Counted from the first letter of the stretch, positions 1 through 9,828 are shown. The stretch: DNA of 64,000 nt from Actinomyces denticolens (GCF_002072185.1 NZ_MVIW01000001.1:92861-156860), one strand, 5' to 3'. Numbers and translations are program-made. The notes: generated by a model not told the origin, from the letters alone.

Positions 1-40
1 GTCTGTCGTCGTCCGGTTGCCGCCGTGCGGTGGGGCTGTG

Positions 41-132
41 GACGCGCACGGGGGTTGTGGACGCACCCCGGGGGCACGTCGGCAACCCCGCCGCACGTCC
101 ACAACCCCGGGACGCGTTCACAATGACCCCGG
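41..132. repeat. Dispersed GC-rich intergenic repeat, copy 1
   Basis: About 92 bases are built from short units of the type GTTGTGGACG / CCCCGGGG / CGTCCACAACCCC. A clearly related copy lies at 52108-52199 with the same unit order and the same closing block (ACAA, then GACCCCGG). The units are partly self-complementary, so the repeat could fold. Both copies lie in intergenic DNA next to the 3' ends of genes. No transposase is nearby. The function is unknown. Confidence 0.6.
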
Positions 133-154
133 TCCTGCGCCTCAGTGGGCGCGC

Positions 155-180
155 GGTGCGGGGCGTGCCCTCCCCGCACC
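155..180 (-). terminator. Hairpin downstream of the GT-C gene
   Basis: A perfect 9-bp stem (155-163 with 172-180, GGTGCGGGG/CCCCGCACC) and an 8-base loop lie just beyond the stop codon of the minus-strand gene ending at 188. The position fits a transcription terminator for the glycosyltransferase operon, although no strong T-run follows. Confidence 0.5.
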
Positions 181-187
181 CCGGTTC

Positions 188-1783
188 TCAAGCGTCGTTG
201 AAGCGGTAGAGGCGCCAGGCGAGGCCCCGGCCGTCCTTCCATTCCCTCGCCAGGGAGGCGACGCCCGCGCCGTTCTCCCACATGCCCGGATACGCCCTGT
301 CCACCGCGTCCGCAGGAGCACTGTCCGGGGCACTGATGAGCACGTAGCCCGCCGCTGCGGACCGGGGGTCAGACAGTCGATCCTCGAAGTCGCGATCGGT
401 GGTGATCGTGAAGACCGTGGGGTTCCGGGAGGCGAGGACGATCGGGAAAGAGTAGGCGACATCGGTGATAACCGCTCCTCTCCCGAGTCCCATGCGCCCA
501 ATGTCCTGGGCTACCGCCGCCTCGACCTCGTACTGCCGGCCCTTGGCGACTTCGCGGGCGAGTGTCTCCTCGCGACCGAACCGGGGGTCTGCCTCCGTGA
601 CCCAGGCCAGGGGCAGGGCCAGAACGAGCGCGCCCGCCAGCGCCGGCCCGAGACCCTTGCGAACCCACCGGCTCCGACTCCAGTCGCTCGCCGATGCCGC
701 GAGGTATCCGGCGGCGAGTACTGCCAGGGGCACAGCGGCGATCTGGAAGCGGATCCATCCGAATGACATCCCTCGCAGGAATGCGAGGTTCTGGAAGAGC
801 AGAACGGATCCGAGCACGAACATGGGCGCGAGGAAGGCCGGCTCCCGTCGCCGCCAGGCGACCAGCAGCGCCAGGAGTGTCAGTGGGATCGCCAGGGGCG
901 CGGTGCGGATCAGTTGCTCACTGATGTAGACCAGTTGCGCGCCGCTGCCCGTGCCGACGATTCCGTCGATCGACACGCGAAAGGTCCCGACCTGGGCGGA
1001 GTTGCCGTATTGGGAGGTGAAGGTCTCCAGCCAGGAGCCGACGATGATCTTGCTGGCGAGCGCCCACAGGGCGAATGCCGCAGTGATCGGCGCGGCGACG
1101 AGCACCCCGTCGAGCAGAGCCATCCCTGCCGCCCCTTTCCGGGTTCTCGCGCGCCACCACGTGGTCCCCACGACGAGGACCGTGATCGCGGCGCCCGCCG
1201 CCAGCGCCTCGTAACGCACGAGGTAGGCGAGGCCGGCGCCCACCCCGGCCTGCACAAGATGCCAGGGCATGGGGTCGTTGAGCCACCGGGCAAGATGAAG
1301 TGCGGTGAACAGGCAGGCCAGGAGGAGCATGGCCTCGCTAGCGCCCGTCGTCGCGCCGAGCAGCACGAGGGGGTGGAGAGCGAAGGCGGCGGTGAGCAGG
1401 AGGCGCACCGCGCCCTGGGCCCCCAGGACCGCCAGCAGACGGTGCGCGAGTCCCGCCGTCACCGCCCCGCACACCGCGGACACGAGGCAGCCCGCCACGG
1501 CCTTGGAGGCCAGCGCAGGCCAGATCGGCGTGAGCAGGAGGAGGGGGATGACGGCCAGCGAGGGCAGCGGGTTCCAGACGAAGCCGATGGCGGCCAGGTG
1601 CGGATCCCGGCTGTGCATCGTGTAGTAGCCGTTGGCGACGCGGCTCATGGCATCGGGGAAGATGAGATCGTGGGCGCTGAGCCACCAACCCGCCCCGAGG
1701 TAGAGGACGAGCGCAGTGGCGACGATTCCCCACTCGATCCTCCTCTGCCTTCTCCGAGCGGAGTCGGGATGCTGCCGGGTCAT
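188..1783 (-). CDS. Multi-pass membrane glycosyltransferase, GT-C/GT39-like
   Basis: The product is 531 residues with about ten hydrophobic segments. The first external loop contains an acidic motif (LIFPDAMSR) in the place where GT-C lipid-phosphate-sugar transferases carry a catalytic acid. The C-terminal ~150 residues are soluble and probably lie outside the membrane. The family (dolichyl or polyprenyl-phosphate-sugar transferase type) is inferred from topology, and the sugar and acceptor are unknown. The ATG at 1783 overlaps the TGA of the upstream GT2 gene as ATGA, so the two are translationally coupled. Together with the membrane protein before them they form a three-gene operon, probably for cell-envelope glycan or glycoprotein synthesis. 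Confidence 0.6.
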   Translation of the reverse strand: MTRQHPDSARRRQRRIEWGIVATALVLYLGAGWWLSAHDLIFPDAMSRVANGYYTMHSRDPHLAAIGFVWNPLPSLAVIPLLLLTPIWPALASKAVAGCLVSAVCGAVTAGLAHRLLAVLGAQGAVRLLLTAAFALHPLVLLGATTGASEAMLLLACLFTALHLARWLNDPMPWHLVQAGVGAGLAYLVRYEALAAGAAITVLVVGTTWWRARTRKGAAGMALLDGVLVAAPITAAFALWALASKIIVGSWLETFTSQYGNSAQVGTFRVSIDGIVGTGSGAQLVYISEQLIRTAPLAIPLTLLALLVAWRRREPAFLAPMFVLGSVLLFQNLAFLRGMSFGWIRFQIAAVPLAVLAAGYLAASASDWSRSRWVRKGLGPALAGALVLALPLAWVTEADPRFGREETLAREVAKGRQYEVEAAVAQDIGRMGLGRGAVITDVAYSFPIVLASRNPTVFTITTDRDFEDRLSDPRSAAAGYVLISAPDSAPADAVDRAYPGMWENGAGVASLAREWKDGRGLAWRLYRFNDA

Positions 1784-3300
1784 GCCGCCACCCCCGCGGC
1801 CCGCTCGGTCCGGGGCTCCTCGGCCTTGTGGAGGCCGTGCGCGGTCTTCTCCCAGTAGGAGGGCGCCGTGATGAGCTGCAGCACCGCCTTGACCGCCGCC
1901 AGCCACATGAGGATCCAGTACAGCGGCATGAGGAGCGCGGGGATGAGCAGCCCCGGGCGCTCCATCTGCCGGGCGGTGAACAGCCCCATGTAGAGCACGG
2001 CGAGGTTGCCGAGAATGAGGCTGACCATGCCCAGGTAGTAGATGGCCGGCGGGAATAGCGCCGCCACCGCCGGGTCGTGGGAGGTGAACCAGGCGACCGT
2101 CAGGGCCCAGAAGAACCCGTTGAGCGCTGAGAGCAGCGGCGTGCCCGCGATGAAGATGACGAGGCCGGTCATGCCCCTCGCGCCGAGCTGGCGGCTGACG
2201 AGCCGGGGTCGGCGCAGGTGGACGAGGAAGCTCTGCAAGTAGCCCTTGTACCAGCGGCTGCGCTGGCGCACCCAGTTGATGGCGTCGGGATTGGCCTCCT
2301 CCTCCGTGTCCGAGTCGAGGACTCCCACGTGGTAGCCGGCGCGGGCCAGGCGCAGCCCCAGGTCGGCGTCCTCGGTGACATTCCAGGGATCCCAGGCTCC
2401 GACCCGCCGCAGCACGTCGGAGCGGAAGTGGTTGGAGGTGCCGCCCAGCGGGATCGGCGCGCCGAGCGCCACGAGCCCGGGCAGGAGGTTGCCGAACCAT
2501 GATCCGTAGTCGAGCGCGAACCAGCGGGTGAGGAGGTTCTGGTCGGCGTTGTAGAAGCCGAGCCGGGCCTGCACGCAGGCGTACCGGGGCCCGAGCCTCC
2601 TCATCGCGACGACGGCGCGGAGCAGCTGGAGGGGATCGGGCGAGTCCTCGGCGTCGTAGATCGTGCACATGCCGCCCTCGGAGGTGAGGAAGCCGTAATT
2701 GCAGGCCTTCGGCTTCGTGCGCGGCTCGTGGGCGGGCACTCGGACGATGGTGACGTGCCGCCCGAGGGCGAGCCCGGAGGCGGCCGCGTTGGTCTCCTCG
2801 TCGTCGGCCTCCAGGAGGAGGCGGATGTCGAGGAGGTGGCGGGGGTACTCCAGGCGCTCCAGCCTCCCCACGAGCTCGCCGAGCAGGGGCTCGTGGAAAA
2901 CGGGGACGAGGACGGTGTACCGGGGCAGCTCGGCATGGGGCACGGCGCGCGCCTCCTCATCGCTCACCGTGACGACATGACCGCCCTTGGCCCCCAGTTG
3001 GAACAGGGCGAGCCGGTAGACGAGCGCGATGGCGTAGATGGCGGTGACGATGGCGACGACGGCGACACCGGTGGCCCTCGGGACGAAGACGAGGCCGATG
3101 ATGAGCAGTGCGACGGCGGCGATGAGCGCCACCCGCTGCCAGACCACCAGCACTCCCCTGGCGGAGTACTCGGGCGCCGCTCCGGACAGGCCGTAGCAGG
3201 CGAGGTCCAGAGCCCGCTCGTCCTGGTCGACGAGCTCCGCGGGATCGGGCAGGTCGAGGACGTGGCGGTCCCGCCTGGGCAGGACACGGATGTTGCTCAC
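1780..3300 (-). CDS. Processive family 2 glycosyltransferase, cellulose-synthase-like
   Basis: The product is 506 residues. Two N-terminal transmembrane helices (about residues 50-105) precede a GT2 catalytic domain, and four further helices follow. Visible GT2 motifs are the YTVLVPVFHE entry, DAEDSPD as the DxD-type metal site, TEDADLGLRL as the TED base motif and QRSRWYKG as the Q-x-x-R-W acceptor-site motif. This set is diagnostic of membrane GT2 enzymes such as BcsA and IcaA. Product identity cannot be read from sequence. The start is the GTG at 3300, which overlaps the TGA of the preceding gene as GTGA. The stop overlaps the start of the following GT-C gene. Confidence 0.85.
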   Translation of the reverse strand: MSNIRVLPRRDRHVLDLPDPAELVDQDERALDLACYGLSGAAPEYSARGVLVVWQRVALIAAVALLIIGLVFVPRATGVAVVAIVTAIYAIALVYRLALFQLGAKGGHVVTVSDEEARAVPHAELPRYTVLVPVFHEPLLGELVGRLERLEYPRHLLDIRLLLEADDEETNAAASGLALGRHVTIVRVPAHEPRTKPKACNYGFLTSEGGMCTIYDAEDSPDPLQLLRAVVAMRRLGPRYACVQARLGFYNADQNLLTRWFALDYGSWFGNLLPGLVALGAPIPLGGTSNHFRSDVLRRVGAWDPWNVTEDADLGLRLARAGYHVGVLDSDTEEEANPDAINWVRQRSRWYKGYLQSFLVHLRRPRLVSRQLGARGMTGLVIFIAGTPLLSALNGFFWALTVAWFTSHDPAVAALFPPAIYYLGMVSLILGNLAVLYMGLFTARQMERPGLLIPALLMPLYWILMWLAAVKAVLQLITAPSYWEKTAHGLHKAEEPRTERAAGVAA

Positions 3301-3908
3301 GCGAACCACCCCCTGGCCACTGCGGCGACGGCGACGGCGGCGAGCACGGGGATGACCAGGCGCGCGGGGACGATCCGCTGGAACTGCCCGCGCGGGGCGA
3401 ATCCCTTGGCCACGACGAGGGCCAGGGAGGCCAGGCAGCACAGCGCCAGCGCGATCATCCCGAGCATCGCCGAGCCGAGGGAGGGGACGAGGCTGAGGCC
3501 CAGGGGCACGATCGCGGGGGCGAGCCAGGAGATCTCCCGGGTCCCCACGATCCACAGCGCCAGGCCCAGGCCCGCGGAAATGGCGGCGAATACCGCGGCA
3601 ACGGGATGCGTCGAGGTCTCCCAGTGCGTGATGATCCACACGGCGGTCACGAGGCCGCCGACGGCGAGGATGTGGTCGAGATCCCGGTCGTCGATGCGGG
3701 GCTGCTTGCGGCGCGTCATCATGAGGGCGAGCGCGAGAACGGCGGCGCCGATCCGCCACATCCGGGCGCCCGCGGTGGCGATCGGCCCGGGGATGAGAAG
3801 AATCGCGATCAACGCGATCGCACTGAGAATGAGGAGATGCGGCACGAACCGCGGGATCCTGAAAGCGCGTGAGGGCGGACTCACTGCCGCCAGCGCGGGA
3901 CTGCTCAT
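3297..3908 (-). CDS. Polytopic membrane protein of unknown function
   Basis: The product is 203 residues with about six hydrophobic segments separated by short Arg/Lys-rich loops (for example MMTRRKQPRIDDRD). No catalytic motif is recognised. It is the first gene of the operon that continues into the GT2 and GT-C glycosyltransferases through a 4-base GTGA overlap, so an accessory role in the same glycan pathway is plausible. The ATG at 3908 has no obvious Shine-Dalgarno sequence. The 216 bases upstream (3909-4124) separate it from uvrB and are locally AT-richer around 4015-4035, where a promoter would be expected. Confidence 0.6.
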   Translation of the reverse strand: MSSPALAAVSPPSRAFRIPRFVPHLLILSAIALIAILLIPGPIATAGARMWRIGAAVLALALMMTRRKQPRIDDRDLDHILAVGGLVTAVWIITHWETSTHPVAAVFAAISAGLGLALWIVGTREISWLAPAIVPLGLSLVPSLGSAMLGMIALALCCLASLALVVAKGFAPRGQFQRIVPARLVIPVLAAVAVAAVARGWFA

Positions 3909-4124
3909 GGGAGGGGTTTACTCTTCCGTTGGAGGGGAAGCCGTCAGGGAGCAGCCGAATGAGATGAGGAGGCGGGCAGGGCCCACGCCTATGCGGAGGA
4001 TACCCGACATTCCCGCATATGGCGAGTATTTTGTTACCGCCCCGTGAATCCTCTGTGATTCCCGTGCTCTCCCGCCTTCCGCTCACGGTCCCCGGATCGT
4101 GGCGGTCCCATTGCCGACGACGGG

Positions 4125-6221
4125 TCAGCTTGTTTCGCGCATGGCGCGCAGTTCCTTCTTCAAATCCTGGATCTCATCGCGCAATCGGGCCGCGAGCTCG
4201 AACTGGAGGTCAACCGCCGCCGCGTGCATCTGCTCAGTGAGCTCGGTGATGAGATCGGCGAGATCGCCCTGCGCCGCTCCGGCGAGGCGCTCGCGGACCG
4301 TGGCCTCGGCGGCCTTCTTGCGGCCCTTCCGCACCGAGGCCTCCTCATGCCCCCGGTACCCGCCCGCGAGCAGCTCCTCGGTGTCGACGTCCTCCCGGGC
4401 GAGCATGTCGGTCACATCCGCGATCCTCTTGCGCAAGGGCTGGGGGTCGATGCCGTTGGCCTCGTTGTAGGCGAGTTGGAGGGCGCGACGGCGCTCGGTC
4501 TCCTCGATGGCCTCCGCCATTGCGGGCGTGGTGGTGTCGGCGTACATGTGGACCTCGCCGGAGACGTTGCGCGCCGCGCGGCCGATGGTCTGGATGAGGG
4601 ATCTCGTGGAGCGCAGGAAGCCCTCCTTGTCGGCGTCGAGGATGGACACCAGCGAGACCTCGGGCAGATCCAGGCCCTCGCGGAGCAGATTGATGCCGAC
4701 GAGGACGTCGAAGCGGCCCTGCCGGAGCTCGCGCAGGAGCTCGACGCGCCGCAGGGTGTCGACGTCGGAGTGCAGGTACTCCACGCGCACGCCGCGCTCG
4801 GCGAGGTAGGTGGTCAGGTCCTCCGCCATGCGCTTGGTGAGCGTGGTGACCAGGACGCGCTCGTCCTTGTCCACCCGCCGTCGCACCTCCTCCAGAAGGT
4901 CGTCGATCTGTCCCTGGGTCGGCTTGACGACGATCTTGGGGTCCACGAGCCCGGTGGGGCGGATGATCTGCTCGACGACGCCGTCGGAGCGCTGCGTCTC
5001 GTAGTCGCCGGGGGTGGCGGACAGGTAGACGGTCTGGCCAATGCGGTTCTCGAACTCCGTGAAGGTCAGGGGCCGGTTGTCCAGGGCGCTGGGCAGCCGG
5101 AAGCCGTGGTCGACGAGGGTGCGCTTGCGGGACGCGTCACCCTCGTGCATGGCGCCGATCTGGGGGACGGTCACATGCGACTCGTCGATGACGAGGAGGA
5201 AGTCCTCGGGGAAGTAGTCGAGCAGCGTGTTGGGAGGGGTGCCGGGGCTGCGCCCGTCGATGTGCATCGAGTAGTTCTCGATGCCCGAGCACATGCCGAT
5301 CTGGCGCATCATCTCCAGATCGTAGGTGGTGCGCATGCGCAGGCGCTGGGCCTCGAGGAGCTTGCCGTCGCGCTCGAAGACGGCCAGGCGATCGGCGAGC
5401 TCGGCCTCGATGCCCTCGATGGCGCGGTTCATGCGCTCGGGCCCGGCCACGTAGTGGGAGGCGGGGAAGACGAACACCTGCTCGGCGGGAGCGATGACGT
5501 CACCGGTGACGGGGTGGAGGGTGGCCAGGGACTCGATCTCGTCGCCGAAGAACTCGATGCGGATGGCGAGCTCCTCGTACATGGGGATGATCTCGACGGT
5601 GTCCCCGCGAACGCGGAAGGTGCCCCGGGTGAAGTCGATGTCGTTGCGGGTGTACTGCATGCCGACGAAGCGCCGCAGGAGCTCGTCGCGGTCGATCTGG
5701 TCGCCCACGGCCAGGGGCGTCATGCGGTCGACGTACTCCTGGGGCGTGCCCAGGCCGTAGATGCAGGACACGGAGGAGACCACGACGACGTCGCGGCGCG
5801 TGAGCAGGGAGTTCGTGGCGCTGTGGCGCAGTCGCTCAACCTCGTCGTTGATGGAGGAGTCCTTCTCGATGAAGGTGTCCGTCTGGGGGACGTAGGCCTC
5901 GGGCTGGTAGTAGTCGTAGTAGGAGACGAAGTACTCCACCGCGTTGTTCGGCAGGAGCTCGCGGAACTCGGCGGCCATCTGGGCCGCCAGGGTCTTATTC
6001 GGTTCCAGGATGAGGGTGGGGCGCTGCACCCTCTCCACGAGCCAGGCGGTGGTGGCGGACTTCCCGGTGCCGGTGGCGCCGAGCAGGACGATGTCCTTCT
6101 CCCCCGCGTTCAAGCGCTCGGCGAGCTCGTTGATGGCGGTGGGCTGATCGCCACTGGGCGTGTACTGGCTGACGACCTCGAAGGGCTTGTCGGTTCGACG
6201 CAGGTCGGTGACGGGGCGCAT
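4125..6221 (-). CDS. uvrB: Excinuclease ABC subunit B
   Basis: UvrB is the damage-verifying helicase of nucleotide excision repair. It is loaded by UvrA and recruits UvrC. The 698-residue product has the usual length. Visible are Walker A GATGTGKS, the beta-hairpin signature [12 protein letters not shown] that is inserted between DNA strands, the DESH helicase motif, the helicase motif V/VI block ([13 protein letters not shown] and QTIGRAARN), and a C-terminal UVR helix pair that binds UvrC (about residues 655-690). The ATG start gives MRPVTDL. I saw no LexA-type palindrome within about 100 bases upstream, unlike the imuA' promoter in this window. In mycobacteria uvrB also lies near coaE and rpsA. 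Confidence 0.97.
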   Translation of the reverse strand: MRPVTDLRRTDKPFEVVSQYTPSGDQPTAINELAERLNAGEKDIVLLGATGTGKSATTAWLVERVQRPTLILEPNKTLAAQMAAEFRELLPNNAVEYFVSYYDYYQPEAYVPQTDTFIEKDSSINDEVERLRHSATNSLLTRRDVVVVSSVSCIYGLGTPQEYVDRMTPLAVGDQIDRDELLRRFVGMQYTRNDIDFTRGTFRVRGDTVEIIPMYEELAIRIEFFGDEIESLATLHPVTGDVIAPAEQVFVFPASHYVAGPERMNRAIEGIEAELADRLAVFERDGKLLEAQRLRMRTTYDLEMMRQIGMCSGIENYSMHIDGRSPGTPPNTLLDYFPEDFLLVIDESHVTVPQIGAMHEGDASRKRTLVDHGFRLPSALDNRPLTFTEFENRIGQTVYLSATPGDYETQRSDGVVEQIIRPTGLVDPKIVVKPTQGQIDDLLEEVRRRVDKDERVLVTTLTKRMAEDLTTYLAERGVRVEYLHSDVDTLRRVELLRELRQGRFDVLVGINLLREGLDLPEVSLVSILDADKEGFLRSTRSLIQTIGRAARNVSGEVHMYADTTTPAMAEAIEETERRRALQLAYNEANGIDPQPLRKRIADVTDMLAREDVDTEELLAGGYRGHEEASVRKGRKKAAEATVRERLAGAAQGDLADLITELTEQMHAAAVDLQFELAARLRDEIQDLKKELRAMRETS

Positions 6222-6284
6222 GGGCTTTAGGCTACTGCTCGGCGCCGCCCCACTCGACGACGGTCAGCCTCCTGCGCGCGATCG

Positions 6285-6311
6285 GCGGGGGCGACGGGCC
6301 GCCGCCCCCGC
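6285..6311 (-). terminator. GC-rich hairpin between the CDF-like gene and uvrB
   Basis: A 9-bp stem (GCGGGGGCG at 6285-6293 with CGCCCCCGC at 6303-6311) lies just after the stop of the minus-strand gene ending at 6327 and before the uvrB start. It is a plausible terminator that separates the two units. Confidence 0.4.
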
Positions 6312-6326
6312 GCGCCCGTTCCCGCG

Positions 6327-6965
6327 CTAGTCCTCGGCGAGCTCGAGCTCGGGGTCCTCGGAGCGGGCCTGCTCGAGAACCTCACCGGCGGCGCGCAGGT
6401 TGACCAGGGCCATGACAGCGCCCACGACCACGTCGGGCCACACGCTCGCCCACACGAGCGTGAGCGCCCCGGCGGCGATCATGAGGACGTTGGCCAGGAC
6501 GTCGTTGCGCGCGGCGAGCCAGGCGCCGCGCACGAGCGCCCCTCCCCCGGCGCGCAGACTCATGAGCGCCAGGGCGCACACGGCATTGAGGACGAGGGCG
6601 AGGACCGCAGTGGCCGACAGGGTCCCGCCCTCGGGCGGGACCCCGGTGACGAGCCTGGCCGCAGCCGTGGCGAGGGCGGCGGCGGCCGGCAGGAGGATGA
6701 GTCCGGCCAGGAGGCGGCCGGCCCTCCTGCGACTGCGCGTGGACCAGCCCATGGCCACGGCGACGAGCAGGTTGATGAGGAAGTCCTCGAGGAAGTCCGC
6801 AGCGTCGGCGAACAGGGACGCCGAGCCGATGAGGGAGGCGACGACGATCTCGATGAGCATGCCCAGCAGGTTGAGGCCGGCGACGATCGCGACGAGGCGC
6901 CGGGCTCGCGCGTCGAGGCGGGAGGCGGTGAGCCCCAGGTCGGGGTCGTCAGTGGTGGCAGTCAC
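6327..6965 (-). CDS. Cation-diffusion-facilitator-like membrane protein
   Basis: The product is about 212 residues with some six hydrophobic helices. The segment SASLFADAADFLEDFLINL resembles the helix 2 metal site of CDF transporters (HSLADAADN...) with the first His missing. RNDVLANVLMIAAGALT resembles the second site in helix 5. The usual C-terminal cytoplasmic domain is absent; only a short acidic tail remains. It may export a divalent cation or be a degenerate relative. I chose the GTG at 6965 because the 20 residues before it look non-coding. A GTG at 7025 would give 232 residues. No nearby gene indicates a substrate. Confidence 0.65.
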   Translation of the reverse strand: MTATTDDPDLGLTASRLDARARRLVAIVAGLNLLGMLIEIVVASLIGSASLFADAADFLEDFLINLLVAVAMGWSTRSRRRAGRLLAGLILLPAAAALATAAARLVTGVPPEGGTLSATAVLALVLNAVCALALMSLRAGGGALVRGAWLAARNDVLANVLMIAAGALTLVWASVWPDVVVGAVMALVNLRAAGEVLEQARSEDPELELAED

Positions 6966-7045
6966 GGCGCCACCGTACCCGGGCTCGGACGCGGGCCCCG
7001 CCCCGTGCCGAGCGGTCCGCGTCACAGCGGTGCCCAGTGCTCCGG

Positions 7046-7921
7046 TCAGGGCAGAGCGTGCCCCGCCCAGCGGTCCCAGAGCCGAGCGACGCCGTCGGCC
7101 AGGTCCTCGAGGGCGCCGTCGTTGACGAGGACGGCGTCGGCGAGCGCGCGGCGCTCGGCATCGGTGGCCTGGACGCCGATGCGGGCCACCGCCTGGGCCC
7201 GCGGCAGGCCGCGCCCCTCCAGGCGAGCGAGGCGCAGGGGCATCGGGCTCTCGACGACGAGCACGCAGTCGAAGAGGTCCGCGATGCCGCTCTCGGCGAG
7301 AAGGGGGACGTCGTAGACGGCGACCCCGCCTGCGGGGACGGCCTCCAGGCGGAACGCGGCGAGCTCGGCGATGCGCGGGAGGGTGATGGCGTCGAGGCGC
7401 GCCCGGGCGACGGCGTCGCCGAAGATGCGGGCGGCCAGCGCGCCCCTGTCCAGCGAGCCGTCAGGGTGGAGCACTCCGGCGCCGAAGGCCGCGATCACGG
7501 CCGCCATGCCCTCGCCACCGGGGACGAGGACCTCCCTGGCGATCGCGTCGGCGTCGACGACGCCCGCCCCGCGCTCGGCGAGGAGGCGGGCGACGGTGGA
7601 CTTGCCGGTGCCGATGCCGCCGGTGAGCCCCACGCGCAGGGCGCGATCGCCGCGGGGCGCGGAGAGCCTGCCCGAGCCTGCGGCGAAGGCGCGGCGGCGG
7701 GTGATGATCCCGGTCATCTCCCCGATGAGGGCGAGCAGGGCGCGCTCGGCCGCACGGGGAGGGAGGGAGCCGGGGTCGGGGAGGCGGATGATGGGGCCCG
7801 GAGCGGGCCCTCCGAGATCGGCGAGGGCGAAGGGATGGCCGTGAGCGCGCAGCCTGCCCACCAGGGACGCCGTGACCTGGCCCGGTCTCAGCCCGATCGC
7901 CACATCAGGCGGGCGAGTCAT
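7046..7921 (-). CDS. coaE: Dephospho-CoA kinase with a ~95-residue N-terminal extension
   Basis: CoaE phosphorylates the 3'-OH of dephospho-CoA, the last step of coenzyme A synthesis. The P-loop GLTGGIGTGKST starts at about residue 98 of 291. The following DADAIAREVL, VYDVPLLAES and VVVESP-type segments are typical of CoaE. Most CoaE proteins are about 200 residues and begin directly at the P-loop, so residues 1-95 are extra. The reading frame is open through the extension and the ATG at 7921 overlaps the upstream gene by 17 bases. A shorter protein starting near residue 70 (MTGIITRRRA) or just before the P-loop cannot be excluded. coaE near rpsA and polA is a conserved actinobacterial arrangement. 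Confidence 0.9.
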   Translation of the reverse strand: MTRPPDVAIGLRPGQVTASLVGRLRAHGHPFALADLGGPAPGPIIRLPDPGSLPPRAAERALLALIGEMTGIITRRRAFAAGSGRLSAPRGDRALRVGLTGGIGTGKSTVARLLAERGAGVVDADAIAREVLVPGGEGMAAVIAAFGAGVLHPDGSLDRGALAARIFGDAVARARLDAITLPRIAELAAFRLEAVPAGGVAVYDVPLLAESGIADLFDCVLVVESPMPLRLARLEGRGLPRAQAVARIGVQATDAERRALADAVLVNDGALEDLADGVARLWDRWAGHALP

Positions 7922-9647
7922 CGGTGGCAGCTGATCCGGCGGCGCGGTGGCGGCCTCCTCGGCCGCGGCCGTAGGGGGCGATCCTCTCCTCGACGGCGGT
8001 CAGGCGGGCCTCGACGCCCTCGGGCGCGCGGCCGACCTTGCCGAGCTCGGACCGGGCCTTGCGGCAGGCCTCGCGAGTGGGGGCGGCCAGGGTGTTGTCC
8101 TGCTCAACGTTCTGGCAGGTGCGCTCGGCGAGATCGGTCAGGAGGAGGACCGAACTGGCGTGATCCCCGATGGCCTCGACCAGCACGGTCAGGCGCTCGC
8201 TCATACGACTGGTGCCCCAGTCGCCGAGGATGTCGCTGACCCGGTTGGCGTGCTCCCGGGCGGAGGAGGCCTCGTGACGCTCCGAGGCCGCTCGCCCCGC
8301 CGTCACATAGGAGGCGCAGGCGATCTCCTGCCAGCCCTGGGACAGGCACAGCTCCGCCGTGCGCAGCGCCTCGCCCTCGGCCCGCTCGGTGGCGCCCAGG
8401 GCGAGCAGGAGGCGGGCGAAGACGACGCGAAGCTCGATGATGACCTCGAGCTGGGTCTCGTCGATGCCCGCGGCGAGGGAGTCGCTGACCATCTCCGCGG
8501 TGCGCATGGCCCGCTCGCGCACCGCTCCGAGCCCGTAGCCGCGGGCCAGGACGAGCAGCTCCTGGGTCTCCTGGACGAGGGTCGCGCGGTTGGCGGCCGT
8601 CTCGGCCTGCATGCCGAAGCCGCCGGTCATGGTGCCGTAGGAGCGGTTGCGCAGGCTGGAGGCCTCGGCGGCCATTCGCGTCTCGATCCGCTCCGAGACG
8701 CCGTTGCCGCCGTTGCGCTCATCGAAGATCCGGGCCAGGACTCGGGCGAAGGTGGTGGCCATGTCGTAGGCGTGGGCAACTGTGTCCCATCCCGTCAGGG
8801 CGAGCTCGGGGCCGAGCTCGGAGCGCAACTGCACAGCGGCCCCCAGGGCGTTCTGGCCGTAACCGGCACGCACGGCCTCGCGCAGGACGAGCGCCATGCA
8901 GGCCGCGGTGTTCATGAGCGTCCATGCGGTGGACTGCGAGCCGTTCTTGAGATCGGTGTGGCGCATGACGGCCATGGCCCGCTCCCACTGGCCGGCCAGG
9001 GCCATGTACTCCAGTCGCCGGCCGAGCACGCGCAGGCGCTGCCAGCCTGGCGTCTCGAGGGTGTCGAGGGTGGCGAGCGCGTCCTCGCCCTCGACTCGGC
9101 GCCCCTGCGCGAGATACGGCAGGAGGCTGGAGGACAGTCCCTCCGCGGCGGCGGAGGGGTCTGCGATCTTGCGCAGCGTGGCCGAGGAGGCGGTGCGGAT
9201 GACGCCGGAGAAGTCATCGTTGAACGTGGCCGCCGCCAGGGTGACCCGCGGGTCGATATCCCCCATGGCGAAGAGCCTGGCCTCGCGGAGCTCGCTGAGG
9301 GCCTCGGCGCGCTGGCCGAGCGCCGCGCACATCTCGATGCGGGCGTAGCGCGTGGGGGCCTCGGAGGCGCCGGCCGCGCGTCGGACGCCGATGCAGTGGC
9401 TGATGGCGGCCTCGATCTCATCCCTGCTCAGGCGGGGGTCCTCGGCGAGGGCGACGAGCGCGTCCCGGTCGACCTCGGCCAGGGCCTCCCCCAGCCCGGA
9501 GCGCCGAAGCTCCTCCCGGCGCCCGGGATCCGTGGGATCGGAGCCGTCGAATGCCGAGGTCATCGCGGTGAGGAAGGCAGCGGCCCCGGCGGGGGACCGC
9601 GGCTCCTCAATACCGCGCAGGGCCTCGGAGTCGTCGGACCAGCTCAT
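7905..9647 (-). CDS. Large helical protein of unknown function (TPR-like)
   Basis: The product is about 580 residues and almost entirely alpha-helical by composition: Ala, Arg, Glu and Leu-rich, with regularly spaced helix pairs such as AAELCL/ASYVTAGRAASE that resemble TPR-like solenoids. There is no signal peptide or membrane segment, so it is probably a cytoplasmic scaffold or regulator. The start is placed at the second of two adjacent ATG codons (9650 and 9647), since a GAGAGG ribosome binding site lies 7 bases before the second. Its 3' end overlaps the start of coaE by 17 bases, which implies co-translation. I do not recognise a named family. Confidence 0.6.
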   Translation of the reverse strand: MSWSDDSEALRGIEEPRSPAGAAAFLTAMTSAFDGSDPTDPGRREELRRSGLGEALAEVDRDALVALAEDPRLSRDEIEAAISHCIGVRRAAGASEAPTRYARIEMCAALGQRAEALSELREARLFAMGDIDPRVTLAAATFNDDFSGVIRTASSATLRKIADPSAAAEGLSSSLLPYLAQGRRVEGEDALATLDTLETPGWQRLRVLGRRLEYMALAGQWERAMAVMRHTDLKNGSQSTAWTLMNTAACMALVLREAVRAGYGQNALGAAVQLRSELGPELALTGWDTVAHAYDMATTFARVLARIFDERNGGNGVSERIETRMAAEASSLRNRSYGTMTGGFGMQAETAANRATLVQETQELLVLARGYGLGAVRERAMRTAEMVSDSLAAGIDETQLEVIIELRVVFARLLLALGATERAEGEALRTAELCLSQGWQEIACASYVTAGRAASERHEASSAREHANRVSDILGDWGTSRMSERLTVLVEAIGDHASSVLLLTDLAERTCQNVEQDNTLAAPTREACRKARSELGKVGRAPEGVEARLTAVEERIAPYGRGRGGRHRAAGSAATDDSPA

Positions 9648-9767
9648 CATCCTGCCTCTCAGGGGTCGACTGCGGCGGCAGGGCACCGCCCTGGTTCAGC
9701 CTCGCATAGAGACTAGAGCATTCACGATGGGGAGCACTGCCAGACATGACACGCTCCTGACGTGAGA

Positions 9768-9797
9768 GCGCCCCCGGCCGCTGTGGGCCGGGGGCGC
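9768..9797 (-). terminator. rpsA terminator hairpin
   Basis: A perfect 12-bp GC stem (9768-9779 with 9786-9797, GCGCCCCCGGCC arm) and a 6-base loop lie 31 bases beyond the rpsA stop codon. It is very likely the rpsA transcription terminator. Confidence 0.75.
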
Positions 9798-9828
9798 CAT
9801 CGGAGTGAAACGCGCGTCGCGCGGCCGC

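Noticed and set aside
4224..6230. 668-codon open frame on the plus strand opposite uvrB
   Set aside because: It is the antisense of a clear uvrB gene. High GC leaves opposite frames open, and the translation is low-complexity Leu/Gly/Val/Glu with no domain.
6222..6326. Search for a LexA box before uvrB
   Set aside because: No TCGAAC-N4-GTTCGA-like palindrome is present in the intergenic space.
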